Of a DNA stretch of 64,000 nt, positions 34,165 through 45,310 are shown piece after piece. The notes below the pieces were generated by a model. The model saw nothing but the letters and a program-made list of their open reading frames with translations. It did not search any database and had not been told where the DNA came from. The translations under genes were made by a program, and so were the position numbers. How positions within the stretch are numbered: position 1 is the first letter of the stretch; each line of letters starts with the position of its first letter. Source of the stretch: Frigoribacterium sp. JB110 (GTDB lineage Bacteria; Actinomycetota; Actinomycetes; Actinomycetales; Microbacteriaceae); the NCBI RefSeq assembly GCF_900163665.1, contig NZ_FUIA01000003.1, positions 1 through 64,000 on the forward strand, in the 5' to 3' direction.

Positions 34165-35586
34165 ATGGCTCAGTCAGAGCTTGTCGTCGTAGCGAATCGC
34201 CTGCCGGTGGACAGAGTCACGGACAAGGACGGAAACGAGTCGTGGCGCCGTTCGCCCGGCGGCCTGGTGACGGCTCTGGAACAGGTCATGGCCGGTTCCG
34301 ATGCTGCGTGGGTCGGCTGGCCCGGCAAGGCCGACCTGTTCATGGACCCGTTCGAGTTCGACGGAAACCTGCTCGTTCCGGTTCGCCTGTCGCAGGATAA
34401 TCTCGAGTACTACTACGAGGGCTTCTCCAACGGCACGATCTGGCCGCTCTATCACGACGTCATCGCCACGCCCATCTATCGCCGGAGCTGGTGGGACTCG
34501 TATGTGCGGGTCAACAAGCGATTCGCCGACGCCGCGGCATCCGTCGCCGCCGAGGGCGGTCTCGTCTGGGTGCAGGACTACCAGCTCCAGCTGGTGCCGA
34601 AGATGCTGCGTGAGATCCGTCCGGATCTCACCATCGGCTACTTCCATCACATTCCGTTTCCGGCATACGGCCTCTACGCGCAGCTGCCGTGGCGGTCCGA
34701 GGTGATCGAGGGACTTCTCGGCGCCGACGTGCTCGGCTTCCAGCGTGTGGCGGACGCCGGCAACTTCCAGCGCTCCGTGCGCAGGCTGTTCCGGTATCCG
34801 ACCAAGTCGAATCGGATCGAGGTTCCCGCCGGAGATGGTACGACCCGTTCGGTCGTGGCGGCGCCTTTCCCTATCTCCATCGACGCCCAGGCCTTCGTCG
34901 ACCTCGCGAAGAAACCGGAGATCATCGCGCGATCGAAGGAGATCCGCGAGCAGCTCGGCAACCCCCAGAAGATTCTGCTGGGCGTCGACCGTCTCGACTA
35001 CACCAAGGGCATCAGGCATCGGCTGAAGGCATTCGGGGAGATGCTCGAGGACGGTACGGCCAAGGTCGGTGAGGTCACGCTCGTGCAGGTCGCAAGCCCG
35101 AGCCGCCCCGGAGTCGAGGCCTACCAGGATCTCAGAGACGAGATCGAGCTCACAGTGGGGCGCATCAACGGCGACCACGACACGATGCATCACACGGCGA
35201 TCCGGTATCTGCATCAGGGGTTCCCCCGCGAAGAGATGGTCGCGCTGTACCTCGCCGCCGACGTGCTGCTGATCACCGCGCTGCGCGACGGAATGAACCT
35301 CGTGGCGAAGGAGTACGCGGCCGTGCGCACAGACCAGCGCGGCGTGCTGGTGCTGAGCGAGTTCGCCGGTGCCGCCGATGAGCTGAACGCGGCGCTGATG
35401 ATCAATCCGCACGACATCGGCGGCATGAAAGCGGCGATCATCCAGGCGATCGAGATGACTCCGGCCGAGCAGGGCCGGCGCATGCGATCGATGCGGCGCA
35501 GGGTGCTCGAGCATGACGTCGAGCGCTGGGGCAAGAAGTTCATGACCGCCGTCGAAGACATTCGCGCCGAGCAGCGCGAGCAGTGA
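34165..35586 (+). CDS. otsA: Trehalose-6-phosphate synthase (GT20)
   Basis: 473 residues from ATG 34165, with GAGAGGAG about 10 bases upstream. Transfers glucose from UDP- or ADP-glucose to glucose-6-phosphate. Family residues seen: NRLPVDRV near the N-terminus, the sugar-phosphate site WPLYHDV, WVQDYQLQLVPKMLR, GYFHHIPFPAYGLYAQLPWR, the loop VDRLDYTKGIRHRL and the nucleotide-sugar site ALRDGMNLVAKEY. otsB follows after 16 bases. Confidence 0.97.
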   Translation: MAQSELVVVANRLPVDRVTDKDGNESWRRSPGGLVTALEQVMAGSDAAWVGWPGKADLFMDPFEFDGNLLVPVRLSQDNLEYYYEGFSNGTIWPLYHDVIATPIYRRSWWDSYVRVNKRFADAAASVAAEGGLVWVQDYQLQLVPKMLREIRPDLTIGYFHHIPFPAYGLYAQLPWRSEVIEGLLGADVLGFQRVADAGNFQRSVRRLFRYPTKSNRIEVPAGDGTTRSVVAAPFPISIDAQAFVDLAKKPEIIARSKEIREQLGNPQKILLGVDRLDYTKGIRHRLKAFGEMLEDGTAKVGEVTLVQVASPSRPGVEAYQDLRDEIELTVGRINGDHDTMHHTAIRYLHQGFPREEMVALYLAADVLLITALRDGMNLVAKEYAAVRTDQRGVLVLSEFAGAADELNAALMINPHDIGGMKAAIIQAIEMTPAEQGRRMRSMRRRVLEHDVERWGKKFMTAVEDIRAEQREQ

Positions 35587-35602
35587 CATCGAGAGGAACC
35601 GG

Positions 35603-36415
35603 ATGACCGACCAGGCCACGGACGCGACCATCGACTGGGCGGAGGCGCTGCCAGACATCGCAGGCACGCATCGACTGCTCATCGCCCTCGACTTCGACGG
35701 CACGCTCGCCCCGTTGCGCGACGACCCGATGACGTCCAGGGCGATTCCGGAGGCCGTCGCGGCGATCGAGCGACTCGTCGCGCTTCCCGAGACGATCGTG
35801 GCGCTGGTGTCGGGGCGCACGATCGAGCACCTGCGCATCATCGCCGAACACGGGGACGGATCCCGCGTGTGGCTGTCCGGTTCGCACGGGGTGGAGATCT
35901 GGCGTCCCGCGGGGCAGGAGGCGCCGCAGGGCGACGACGCGCTCGGCGACGAGGAGGAGCTCGCGCTCTCGGAGCGACTGCGGGCCGAGGCCAAGCGCAT
36001 CGTGGAACCGGTCGACGGTGCCTGGATCGAGGACAAAGCAGTCGGCTTCACGGTGCACACGCGGCTCACGGCGAGGGACCGAGCAGACGGAGTGCACGCC
36101 GCCATCGAAGAGCTCATCGAGCGGGAGGCGCCGACCTGGCGGGCGCGCACCGGCATCGACATGAGCGAGTACACGTGGCGGCACGAAGGCAAAGACGCGG
36201 GCGTCGCGAAACTGCGTGCCGAGACCGGTGCCACCGCGGTGCTGTTCGCCGGCGACGACGTGACGGATGAGGACGCGCTCGCCCGTCTCGAGCCGCAGGA
36301 TCTCGGCGTCAGGGTCGGTCAGGGGGCGACGCACGCGAGAGTGCGGGTGGCCGACGCGGACGAGTTCGCCGCGCTTCTCGACCGGCTCGCCGACCTGCGG
36401 GCCTCCGCGAGGTGA
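35603..36415 (+). CDS. otsB: Trehalose-6-phosphate phosphatase
   Basis: 270 residues. HAD-superfamily enzyme releasing phosphate from trehalose-6-phosphate to complete the OtsAB pathway for osmoprotection and stress tolerance. Motif I is DFDGTLAPL near residue 32 with the nucleophile Asp. SGRTIEHL, SGSHGVEIW and the C-terminal metal motif FAGDDVTDEDAL are all present. A conserved Lys is expected in KDAGVAKLR. Confidence 0.95.
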   Translation: MTDQATDATIDWAEALPDIAGTHRLLIALDFDGTLAPLRDDPMTSRAIPEAVAAIERLVALPETIVALVSGRTIEHLRIIAEHGDGSRVWLSGSHGVEIWRPAGQEAPQGDDALGDEEELALSERLRAEAKRIVEPVDGAWIEDKAVGFTVHTRLTARDRADGVHAAIEELIEREAPTWRARTGIDMSEYTWRHEGKDAGVAKLRAETGATAVLFAGDDVTDEDALARLEPQDLGVRVGQGATHARVRVADADEFAALLDRLADLRASAR

Positions 36416-36417
36416 GC

Positions 36418-36436
36418 CTCGGGCGACCGGCCCGAG
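36418..36436 (+). terminator. Small hairpin after otsB
   Basis: CTCGGGC and GCCCGAG with a 5-nt loop, starting three bases after the otsB stop. A modest terminator candidate. Confidence 0.4.
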
Positions 36437-36456
36437 CGAACAGTCGACCGGTGGGC

Positions 36457-36485
36457 CTGACTCGCACCGTCCGGCGGCCTACACT
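36457..36485 (+). promoter_or_regulatory. Candidate promoter for the ilv leader
   Basis: CTGACT (36457-36462) and TACACT (36480-36485) with a 17-bp spacer each match four of six sigma-70-type consensus bases. The expected start point falls on or beside the ATG at 36493. Confidence 0.4.
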
Positions 36486-36492
36486 CGTAGGT

Positions 36493-36843
36493 ATGAGCTT
36501 CGCCGTGTCCGCGCCGCAGAGGTTCGACGCGCGTGGAACGGCGCGGGGCGGGAACACTGCTCCGGATGCACTAAGCTGGGGGAACGGCCGATTCCCTGGC
36601 GGCACAACTTGCTCGGGCGGCCGGATTGCATCCGGAGCGGAAGCCTCCGCTTCACGGATGCGCGATGGTGATCTGATCAGGGTCGATATCGCGGCTCGCG
36701 CTCCCGACTCACGCGTCGGCGAAGCAGGGCTCGAATCTCGGTGCTCCGCGACGGGGCGCCAGCCCCCGCGCTTCATGCGCACCGCTCAGGCGAAGCTCCT
36801 CATGCTCGTCCGCTCCGCTTCGGAGTGCGCGATGACCGGCTGA
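36493..36843 (+). CDS. Possible leaderless reading frame in the ilv leader; hypothetical
   Basis: A 116-residue frame from ATG 36493, seven bases after a TACACT -10-like element, the spacing seen for leaderless actinobacterial mRNAs. Composition is low in hydrophobic residues, with no domain recognised. Its end coincides with the LLMLV-containing segment, so translation of this frame, or of the short internal frame from 36775, could sense leucine and valine supply. It may be only a non-coding leader. Confidence 0.25.
   Translation: MSFAVSAPQRFDARGTARGGNTAPDALSWGNGRFPGGTTCSGGRIASGAEASASRMRDGDLIRVDIAARAPDSRVGEAGLESRCSATGRQPPRFMRTAQAKLLMLVRSASECAMTG
36775..36843 (+). CDS. Candidate ilv leader peptide (22 residues)
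   Basis: A short frame from ATG 36775 to TGA 36841 contains LLMLV encoded by CTC CTC ATG CTC GTC, followed directly by a hairpin (about CGCTCCG-CTT-CGGAGTG). Leader peptides rich in branched-chain residues precede ilvBN in other actinobacteria, such as the Corynebacterium ilvBNC attenuator. There is no strong Shine-Dalgarno. It ends 82 bases before ilvB. Confidence 0.35.
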   Translation: MRTAQAKLLMLVRSASECAMTG

Positions 36844-36925
36844 TCCGCACCGCTCGAATCACGCCGAACGTCGTGGTTCCGCAGCGGCCAGCAGACAGCT
36901 ACGCAATCAGATCTAGGAAAGCCAC

Positions 36926-38722
36926 ATGTCATCTGACACCGCTCCGGCCGTTCCCCGGCCTCCCGCACGCAGTTCCGCCCAGGCGCCCGTGCTCACGGGT
37001 GCAGAGGCCGTCGTCCGTTCGCTCGAGCTGCTCGGCGCGGACGACGTCTTCGGCCTGCCAGGCGGCGCAATCCTTCCCGCATACGACGCGCTGATGAGCG
37101 CGAACTCGCTCAATCACATCCTGGTTCGCCACGAGCAGGGCGCAGGCCACGCAGCCGAGGGGTACGCCTCGGCGAGCGGCAAGGTCGGCGTCGCGATCGC
37201 GACGTCAGGCCCCGGAGCGACCAACCTCGTCACCGCGATCGCCGACGCGCACATGGACTCCGTGCCGCTGGTCGCGATCACGGGTCAGGTCTTCTCGACG
37301 CTGATGGGGACCGACGCGTTCCAGGAGGCCGACATCGTCGGCATCACGATGCCGGTCACCAAGCACTCGTTCCTGGTGAAGAAGGCAGAAGACATTCCAG
37401 GCGCGATCGCCGCAGCGTTCGAGATCGCTTCCACCGGCCGCCCCGGCCCCGTCCTCGTCGACATCACGAAGGACGCCCAGCAGAACGAGGCGCCGTTCGT
37501 GTGGCCCCCGCGCTACGACCTGCCAGGATACCGACCGGTGACCAAGGCGCACGGCAAGCAGATCCAGGCAGCGGCGCAGATGCTCTCGGAGGCCAAGAAG
37601 CCGGTGCTCTACGTGGGCGGCGGCGTGATCCGTGCCCGCGCGGCTGAGGAGCTGAAGGCGCTCGCTGAGACGAGCGGCGCCCCCGTCGTGACCACGCTGA
37701 TGGCCCGCGGTGCGTTCCCGGATTCGCATGAGCAGCACCTCGGCATGCCCGGTATGCACGGTGCGGTTCCGGCGGTGCTGGCGCTGCAGGAGGCGGATGT
37801 GCTCGTGGCACTCGGCGCTCGCTTCGACGACCGTGTGACGGGCAAGGCGAACCTGTTCGCCCCCGACGCGAAGGTCGTGCATGTCGACATCGACCCCGCT
37901 GAGATCTCGAAGATCCGCGCGGCGGATGTGCCGATCGTGGGTGACCTCAAAGAGGTCCTCGTCGACCTCGACGCCGCACTGCGCGGCGCGGAGGCGCCGG
38001 AGATCGACGAGTGGTGGGCGTACCTGAGCGGCCTGCGGGATCAGTACCCGCTCGGTTTCTCGCCGACGACGGACGGCCTGCTCGCCCCGCAGCAGGTGAT
38101 TCAGCGCATCGGTGAGCTGACGGGGCCGGAGGGCGTGTTCGTCGCCGGCGTCGGCCAGCACCAGATGTGGACCGCGCAGTTCATCAAGTACGAGCGCCCC
38201 AATTCGTTCCTGAACTCGGGCGGCGCCGGCACGATGGGGTACTCGGTCCCCGCCGCGATGGGCGCGAAGGTCGCACAGCCGGAGCGCGACGTGTGGGCGA
38301 TCGACGGCGACGGCTGCTTCCAGATGACCAACCAGGAGCTCGCCACATGCGTGCTCAACGACATTCCGATCAAGGTCGCGGTCATCAACAACTCCTCGCT
38401 CGGCATGGTGCGCCAGTGGCAGACGCTGTTCTACGACGGCCGCTATTCGAACACCGATCTGAACACCGGGCACGACACCCGACGCGTCCCCGACTTCGTC
38501 AAGCTGGCCGAGGCGTACGGCTGCCTCGCGATCCGCGTGGAGAAGGAGGAGGAGATCGATGACGCGATCAAGCTCGCTCTGGAGACCAACGACCGGCCCG
38601 TCGTGATCGACTTCGTCGTGAGCGCCGACGCCATGGTGTGGCCGATGGTTCCGCAGGGCGTCTCCAATAGCTACGTCCAGTACGCGCGCGAACACGCGCC
38701 GGCATTCGATGAGGAGGTCTGA
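36926..38722 (+). CDS. ilvB: Acetolactate synthase large subunit
   Basis: 598 residues from ATG 36926, preceded by AGGAAAG. A ThDP enzyme condensing two pyruvates, or pyruvate and 2-ketobutyrate, in branched-chain amino acid synthesis. The catalytic Glu is in [23 protein letters not shown]-domain segments such as [10 protein letters not shown] and the ThDP/Mg motif [15 protein letters not shown]...[12 protein letters not shown] are present. It heads ilvB-ilvN-ilvC. Confidence 0.97.
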   Translation: MSSDTAPAVPRPPARSSAQAPVLTGAEAVVRSLELLGADDVFGLPGGAILPAYDALMSANSLNHILVRHEQGAGHAAEGYASASGKVGVAIATSGPGATNLVTAIADAHMDSVPLVAITGQVFSTLMGTDAFQEADIVGITMPVTKHSFLVKKAEDIPGAIAAAFEIASTGRPGPVLVDITKDAQQNEAPFVWPPRYDLPGYRPVTKAHGKQIQAAAQMLSEAKKPVLYVGGGVIRARAAEELKALAETSGAPVVTTLMARGAFPDSHEQHLGMPGMHGAVPAVLALQEADVLVALGARFDDRVTGKANLFAPDAKVVHVDIDPAEISKIRAADVPIVGDLKEVLVDLDAALRGAEAPEIDEWWAYLSGLRDQYPLGFSPTTDGLLAPQQVIQRIGELTGPEGVFVAGVGQHQMWTAQFIKYERPNSFLNSGGAGTMGYSVPAAMGAKVAQPERDVWAIDGDGCFQMTNQELATCVLNDIPIKVAVINNSSLGMVRQWQTLFYDGRYSNTDLNTGHDTRRVPDFVKLAEAYGCLAIRVEKEEEIDDAIKLALETNDRPVVIDFVVSADAMVWPMVPQGVSNSYVQYAREHAPAFDEEV

Positions 38723-38726
38723 TCCC

Positions 38727-40648
<1,922 letters not shown>

Positions 40649-40651
40649 TCT

Positions 40652-40696
40652 CACGGCAATGGCCCCGCACCCACAAGGTGCGGGGCCATTGCCGTG
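40652..40696. terminator. 20-bp perfect hairpin after the repeat array
   Basis: A perfect 20-bp stem (40652-40671 with 40677-40696) around the loop CACAA, GC-rich with no T-run. It could end transcription that has passed through the repeats. Confidence 0.6.
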
Positions 40697-40711
40697 CCCG
40701 CGCCCCGCTGC

Positions 40712-40779
40712 CGAGATGCGCACACATCGTCGAGATGCGCCGCCTTTTACGTCTTTTCGGACGAAAAGTGCGCATCTCG
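40712..40779. repeat. Direct and inverted copies of CGAGATGCGC before the helicase gene
   Basis: CGAGATGCGC occurs at 40712-40721 and 40731-40740, and its complement at 40770-40779. An inner 7-bp stem CTTTTCG/CGAAAAG (40753-40768) forms between them. It is about 100-170 bp upstream of the helicase start. It could be an operator, a small structured RNA or a dispersed repeat; the window alone cannot tell. Confidence 0.5.
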
Positions 40780-40882
40780 CGAGCCGATATCCGGATGAGC
40801 AGTGCGAGTCAAATGGGGTCAGACACGCCGCTGATCGGGCCAGGAAGCGGCAGAATCGGGCCGATCGCAATACCGTTGGGGT

Positions 40883-42703
40883 ATGGCATCAACTGATTCG
40901 ACCGACAACCCCCCTGAGGCTCCGGTCGAGACGACCCCGACTTTCACCGACCTCGGGCTCGGCGATGCCGTACTCCGCGCACTGAAGGATGTCGGCTACG
41001 AGACTCCGTCGGCCATTCAGGCGCAGACCATTCCACTGCTGCTCGGCGGCCGCGACGTGCTCGGCGTCGCCCAGACCGGAACGGGCAAGACGGCGGCGTT
41101 CGCGCTGCCGATCCTCGATCAGATCGACACCAGGCCCAAGACGCCGCAGGCGCTGGTGCTCGCGCCGACCCGCGAGCTGGCTCTGCAGGTGTGCGAGGCG
41201 TTCGAGAAGTACGCCGCGCGTGTCAAGGGCGTGCACGTGCTGCCGGTGTACGGCGGGCAGGGCTACGGCACGCAGCTGTCGGCGCTGCGGCGCGGCGTCA
41301 ACATCGTCGTCGGTACTCCCGGCCGCATCATGGACCACCTCGACAAGGGCACGCTCGACCTGTCGGATCTGAAGTTCCTCGTGCTCGACGAGGCGGACGA
41401 GATGCTCAAGATGGGCTTCGCCGAGGACGTCGAGACGATCCTCGCCGAGACGCCGGCGACCAAACAGGTCGCGCTGTTCTCAGCGACGATGCCCGCGCAG
41501 ATCCGGCGCATCTCGCAGAAGCACCTGAACGATCCGGCCGAGGTGACCGTCAAGGGGCGCACCACGACGTCCGCGAACATCACCCAGCGCTACCTCATGG
41601 TGTCGTACCCGCAGAAGGTCGACGCACTCACGCGGATCCTCGAGGTCGAGAACTTCGACGGCATGATCGTGTTCGTGCGCACCAAGAGCGAAACCGAGAC
41701 GCTCGCGGAGAAGCTCCGCGCCCGCGGGTACACGGCTGCGGCGATCAGCGGCGACATCGCCCAGGCGCAGCGAGAGCGCACCGTCGACCAGCTCAAGTCG
41801 GGCAAGCTCGACATCCTCGTCGCCACGGATGTCGCAGCGCGCGGTCTCGACGTCGACCGCATCACGCACGTGGTGAACTACGACATCCCGATCGACACAG
41901 AGTCGTACGTGCACCGTGTCGGGCGTACGGGCAGGGCAGGGCGCTCCGGCGCGGCGATCAGCTTCGTCACGCCGCGCGAGCGCAGGCTCGTCTCAGCCAT
42001 CGAACGCGCGACGCGTCAGCCGCTGACCGAGATGCACATCCCTACGGCCGAGGACGTCAACGTCACCCGCCTGAGCCGCTTCGACGACGCCATCACGACG
42101 GCGCTCGCCGACGGGGAGCGACTCTCCGAGTTCCGTGACATCGTCGCCCACTACGTCTCGCATCACGACGTGCTCGAATCCGACGTCGCCGCGGCGCTCG
42201 CGTTGGTGTCGCAGGGGGATACGCCGCTGCTGCTGCCGCCCGACCCGCCCAAGCGCGAGCGCCCCGCGCGAGCGCAGCGCGAGGACCGCGGGCCGCGGGA
42301 ATCGCGCGGCAGTGCGAACCTCACGCCGTACCGCATCGAGGTCGGTCGCCGCCAGCGCGTCGAGCCGCGTCAGATCGTCGGCGCTCTCGCGAACGAGGGC
42401 GGCCTGCGCCGCGACGACTTCGGGCGCATCGACATCCGGCCCGACTTCTCCATCGTCGAGCTGCCAGCCGAACTGCCGCGCGACGTGTACGACAAGCTTG
42501 CGCAGACGCGCATCTCGGGCCAGCTGATCGAACTGAAGGCCGATTCGCGTCCGTTCCGCAGCACCGGAGGGCCTCGCGGGGGCGGCAAGCCAGCGGGCCG
42601 CGGAGACCGCGACGATCGGCGCGGTTTCCGCAACGATCGGGACGACCGGCGCGGCGGCGGCGACGGCGCCGGAAGCCGCGGCGGACGCAAGCCGCGGCAC
42701 TGA
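40883..42703 (+). CDS. DEAD-box ATP-dependent RNA helicase (DeaD/CsdA type)
   Basis: 606 residues. Motifs in order: Q-motif region FTDLGLGDAVLRALKDVGYETPSAIQAQTIP, Walker A AQTGTGKT, PTRELALQ, DEAD (in VLDEADEM), SAT, and the C-terminal helicase lobe with ATDVAARGLDVDRI and HRVGRTGRAGRSG. A DbpA-like RNA-binding domain (about residues 475-560) is followed by an Arg/Gly-rich tail. It unwinds RNA in ribosome assembly, decay or cold adaptation; the exact role is not evident. Confidence 0.95.
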   Translation: MASTDSTDNPPEAPVETTPTFTDLGLGDAVLRALKDVGYETPSAIQAQTIPLLLGGRDVLGVAQTGTGKTAAFALPILDQIDTRPKTPQALVLAPTRELALQVCEAFEKYAARVKGVHVLPVYGGQGYGTQLSALRRGVNIVVGTPGRIMDHLDKGTLDLSDLKFLVLDEADEMLKMGFAEDVETILAETPATKQVALFSATMPAQIRRISQKHLNDPAEVTVKGRTTTSANITQRYLMVSYPQKVDALTRILEVENFDGMIVFVRTKSETETLAEKLRARGYTAAAISGDIAQAQRERTVDQLKSGKLDILVATDVAARGLDVDRITHVVNYDIPIDTESYVHRVGRTGRAGRSGAAISFVTPRERRLVSAIERATRQPLTEMHIPTAEDVNVTRLSRFDDAITTALADGERLSEFRDIVAHYVSHHDVLESDVAAALALVSQGDTPLLLPPDPPKRERPARAQREDRGPRESRGSANLTPYRIEVGRRQRVEPRQIVGALANEGGLRRDDFGRIDIRPDFSIVELPAELPRDVYDKLAQTRISGQLIELKADSRPFRSTGGPRGGGKPAGRGDRDDRRGFRNDRDDRRGGGDGAGSRGGRKPRH

Positions 42704-42786
42704 GCCGTCGGCCGCGCTGACGCGGATCGTCGGCGTCGGCCGCGCGCGGTCCTTGAATCTGCGCGGAATGCGACTACGGTGACGTC

Positions 42787-43143
42787 ATGAACGAGAAGAC
42801 GGCTTCCGAGTTGCGCGCGCTGCTCGTGGCGCGGCGCGAGGCCGTGCTCGAGCGCGAGCGCGAGCGGGTCGGTGACGAGACGATGGCCATCGTGGCTGAC
42901 GCGCGCAGCTTCGCCACGGCGGACGACGAACACGATCCGGAGGGCGGAACCCTCTCGGAGGAGTGGTCGCGCGCGGCAGGGCTCGAGGCAGAGGCGAAGC
43001 GCGAACTCGACGACATCGAGCGTGCGATCACGAAGCTCGACGCCGGCGAGTACGGCACCTGCGAGTCGTGCGGCAGACGCATCGCCGTCGGGCGGCTGCG
43101 CATTCGTCCGATGGCCGCGCGCTGCATCGACTGCGCCGTGTAG
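42787..43143 (+). CDS. DksA/TraR-family C4 zinc-finger protein
   Basis: 118 residues. A coiled-coil-like first half is followed by a single C4 zinc finger, CESCGRR...RCIDC. It resembles short TraR-like regulators that act at the RNA polymerase secondary channel. The usual DksA tip DxxDxA is not clear here, so a transcription effect is only inferred. It is divergently arranged end-to-end with the DUF488 gene. Confidence 0.85.
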   Translation: MNEKTASELRALLVARREAVLERERERVGDETMAIVADARSFATADDEHDPEGGTLSEEWSRAAGLEAEAKRELDDIERAITKLDAGEYGTCESCGRRIAVGRLRIRPMAARCIDCAV

Positions 43144-43150
43144 CGCGGTC

Positions 43151-43504
43151 TCACGCCGTCCGTACAAGATAGTCCCGCAGAACCGCGGCGTGGTTGATGC
43201 GCGGGTCGCGGGCGGCATAGACGAGCGTCACGACCGGATGGGCGCCGATGAGAGCCCGGATGTCGGCGACGGCGTCGTTGGCATCGAGTTCCGCCGTGTA
43301 CCGTGCGGCGAAGTCATCGAGCCGAGCAGGATCGTGGTTCCACCAGGTGCGCAGTGCGGGTGACGGTGCGATGTCCTTCATCCACTCCTCGAGCTGTGCA
43401 CGTTCCTTCGAGACCCCGCGCGGCCAGAGCCGATCGACGAGCACACGGCATCCGTCATCCGGTGCCGGTTTCTCGTATGCGCGTTTGATCCGCAACTCGC
43501 CCAT
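43151..43504 (-). CDS. DUF488 family protein
   Basis: 117 residues covering the full DUF488 length. The family motif DGCRVLVDRLWPRGVSKERA near the N-terminus, the WWNHDPARLDDFAARY segment and the VTLVYAARDPRINHAAVLRDYL end are all present. The biochemical function of the family is not established. It is monocistronic. Confidence 0.88.
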   Translation of the reverse strand: MGELRIKRAYEKPAPDDGCRVLVDRLWPRGVSKERAQLEEWMKDIAPSPALRTWWNHDPARLDDFAARYTAELDANDAVADIRALIGAHPVVTLVYAARDPRINHAAVLRDYLVRTA

Positions 43505-43768
43505 GGTGAGGCCGATCGTACCCGGGCCGGATCGCTGGTCGGAAGAGCAGGTCTCGTCGCATCTCGACGCCTCGCGAAGGGCGTCGGGAACCTGTTAGCA
43601 TGGGGTGTCACGCGTGTGCGTGCGCATCGGCGTGTTCACCGGTCGCTCGCCCGCGGGGCACAGCACAACCCAACCATCGCCTCGGTTCATCCGTGGTTGA
43701 GTGCGCCGGGACGCCGACGCTCCGCCGAACCGAAGCCCGAGTAACAAACCCTTAAGGCAAACCACTAC

Positions 43769-45238
43769 ATGACTAACGAAACGACCGCCACGGCCACCAA
43801 GCAGGTCGCGATCAACGACATCGGCTCTGCTGAGGACTTCCTGGCCGCGGTCGAGAAGACTCTCAAGTTCTTCAACGACGGCGACATCATCGACGGCACG
43901 ATCGTCAAGATCGACCGCGACGAGGTGCTCCTCGACGTGGGGTACAAGACTGAGGGCGTCATCCCCTCGCGCGAGCTCTCGATCAAGCACGACGTCGACC
44001 CCAACGAGGTCGTCGAGGTCGGCGACAACGTCGAGGCCCTGGTTCTCCAGAAGGAGGACAAGGAAGGCCGTCTGATCCTGTCGAAGAAGCGTGCGCAGTA
44101 CGAGCGCGCGTGGGGCGACGTGGAGAAGATCAAGGAGAACGACGGCGTCGTCACCGGCACCGTCATCGAGGTCGTCAAGGGCGGCCTCATCGTCGACATC
44201 GGACTCCGCGGCTTCCTTCCGGCTTCGCTCATCGAGCTGCGTCGCGTTCGCGACCTCACGCCGTACCTCGGCCAGGAGATCGAGGCGAAGATCCTCGAGC
44301 TCGACAAGAACCGCAACAACGTCGTGCTCTCGCGCCGCGCCCTCCTCGAGGAGACGCAGTCGGCCACGCGTGCGCAGTTCCTCAATGGTCTGCACAAGGG
44401 CCAGGTCCGCAAGGGCACCGTCTCGTCGATCGTCAACTTCGGTGCGTTCGTCGACCTCGGTGGCGTCGACGGTCTCGTGCACGTCTCCGAGCTCAGCTGG
44501 AAGCACATCGAGCACGCCAGCGAGGTCGTCGAGGTGGGCCAGGAGGTCACCGTCGAGGTTCTCGACGTCGACCTCGACCGCGAGCGCGTCTCCCTGTCGC
44601 TGAAGGCGACGCAGGAGGACCCGTGGCAGGTCTTCGCCCGCACGCACGCCATCGGCCAGATCACGCCGGGCAAGGTCACCAAGCTCGTTCCGTTCGGTGC
44701 GTTCGTTCGCGTCGCAGACGGCATCGAGGGCCTCGTGCACATCTCGGAGCTGTCGGACAAGCACGTCGAGCTCGCTGAGCAGGTCGTGTCGGTCGGTGAA
44801 GAGGTCTTCGTCCGCGTCATCGACATCGATCTCGACCGCCGTCGCATCTCGCTCTCGCTCAAGCAGGCGAACGAGATGGTCGACCCGAACGGCACCGAGT
44901 TCGACCCGGCGCTGTACGGCATGTCCACCGAGTACGACGAGAACGGCGAGTACAAGTACCCCGAGGGCTTCGACCCGGAGACGAACCAGTGGCTCGAGGG
45001 CCACGACGAGGCTCGTCAGGCATGGGAGAACGAGTACTCCGCTGCTCAGGCTCGTTGGGAAGCGCACAAGGCGCAGGTCACCAAGGCACTCGAGGCCGAG
45101 GCGACTGCCAGCCAGGACTTCGGCGGCGAGCCCGCCGCGTCCTCGGACCAGCCGTACACGGCTGACGCCAACGGTGCAGGCACGCTTGCTGACGACGAGG
45201 CACTCGCCGCTCTGCGCGAGAAGCTCGCCGGCTCCTAA
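43769..45238 (+). CDS. rpsA: 30S ribosomal protein S1
   Basis: 489 residues with four S1 RNA-binding domains (for example GDIIDGTIVKIDRDEVLLDVGYKTEG, GLIVDIGLRGFLPASLIE, GTVSSIVNFGAFVDLGGVDGLVHVSELSW, GKVTKLVPFGAFVRVADGIEGLVHISELS). It binds mRNA at the ribosome. Actinobacterial S1 commonly has four such domains and an acidic C-terminal tail, as here. A long untranslated region of about 264 bp, from the divergent DUF488 gene, precedes it. Confidence 0.97.
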   Translation: MTNETTATATKQVAINDIGSAEDFLAAVEKTLKFFNDGDIIDGTIVKIDRDEVLLDVGYKTEGVIPSRELSIKHDVDPNEVVEVGDNVEALVLQKEDKEGRLILSKKRAQYERAWGDVEKIKENDGVVTGTVIEVVKGGLIVDIGLRGFLPASLIELRRVRDLTPYLGQEIEAKILELDKNRNNVVLSRRALLEETQSATRAQFLNGLHKGQVRKGTVSSIVNFGAFVDLGGVDGLVHVSELSWKHIEHASEVVEVGQEVTVEVLDVDLDRERVSLSLKATQEDPWQVFARTHAIGQITPGKVTKLVPFGAFVRVADGIEGLVHISELSDKHVELAEQVVSVGEEVFVRVIDIDLDRRRISLSLKQANEMVDPNGTEFDPALYGMSTEYDENGEYKYPEGFDPETNQWLEGHDEARQAWENEYSAAQARWEAHKAQVTKALEAEATASQDFGGEPAASSDQPYTADANGAGTLADDEALAALREKLAGS

Positions 45239-45246
45239 GCGATCCG

Positions 45247-45293
45247 CACACAGGAACGGGTCGGTCCCTTCGGGGGCCGGCCCGTTCTGTGTG
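45247..45293 (+). terminator. Terminator of rpsA
   Basis: A long, nearly continuous GC-rich stem around a TTCG tetraloop (45269-45272), with one bulge and a few G-U pairs, beginning nine bases after the stop codon. Only a short T-poor tail follows. Confidence 0.7.
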
Positions 45294-45310
45294 TTCTGGT
45301 GCGAAAAGTG

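Larger units (their letters stand above)
36416..36925 (+). promoter_or_regulatory. 510-bp upstream region and structured leader of the ilvBNC operon
   Basis: After the otsB hairpin this stretch holds a possible promoter (36457-36485), a possible leaderless reading frame from 36493, hairpins CCGGAT-TGC-ATCCGG (36621-36635) and AGCGGA-AGCC-TCCGCT (36636-36651), and a short frame with a LLMLV run (36775-36843). Beyond that a stem AATCACG/CGTGGTT lies between the short frame and ilvB. The arrangement suits attenuation by branched-chain amino acids, but no classical T-run terminator is visible. Confidence 0.45.

Noticed and set aside
34174..36234. 686-residue antisense frame across otsA and otsB
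   Set aside because: Covers two well-supported genes on the other strand and has low-complexity composition.
43505..43768. Promoter or regulatory leader of rpsA
   Set aside because: Only a weak TAGCAT and no convincing -35 or conserved structure could be found. No gene is seen in this 264-bp stretch.
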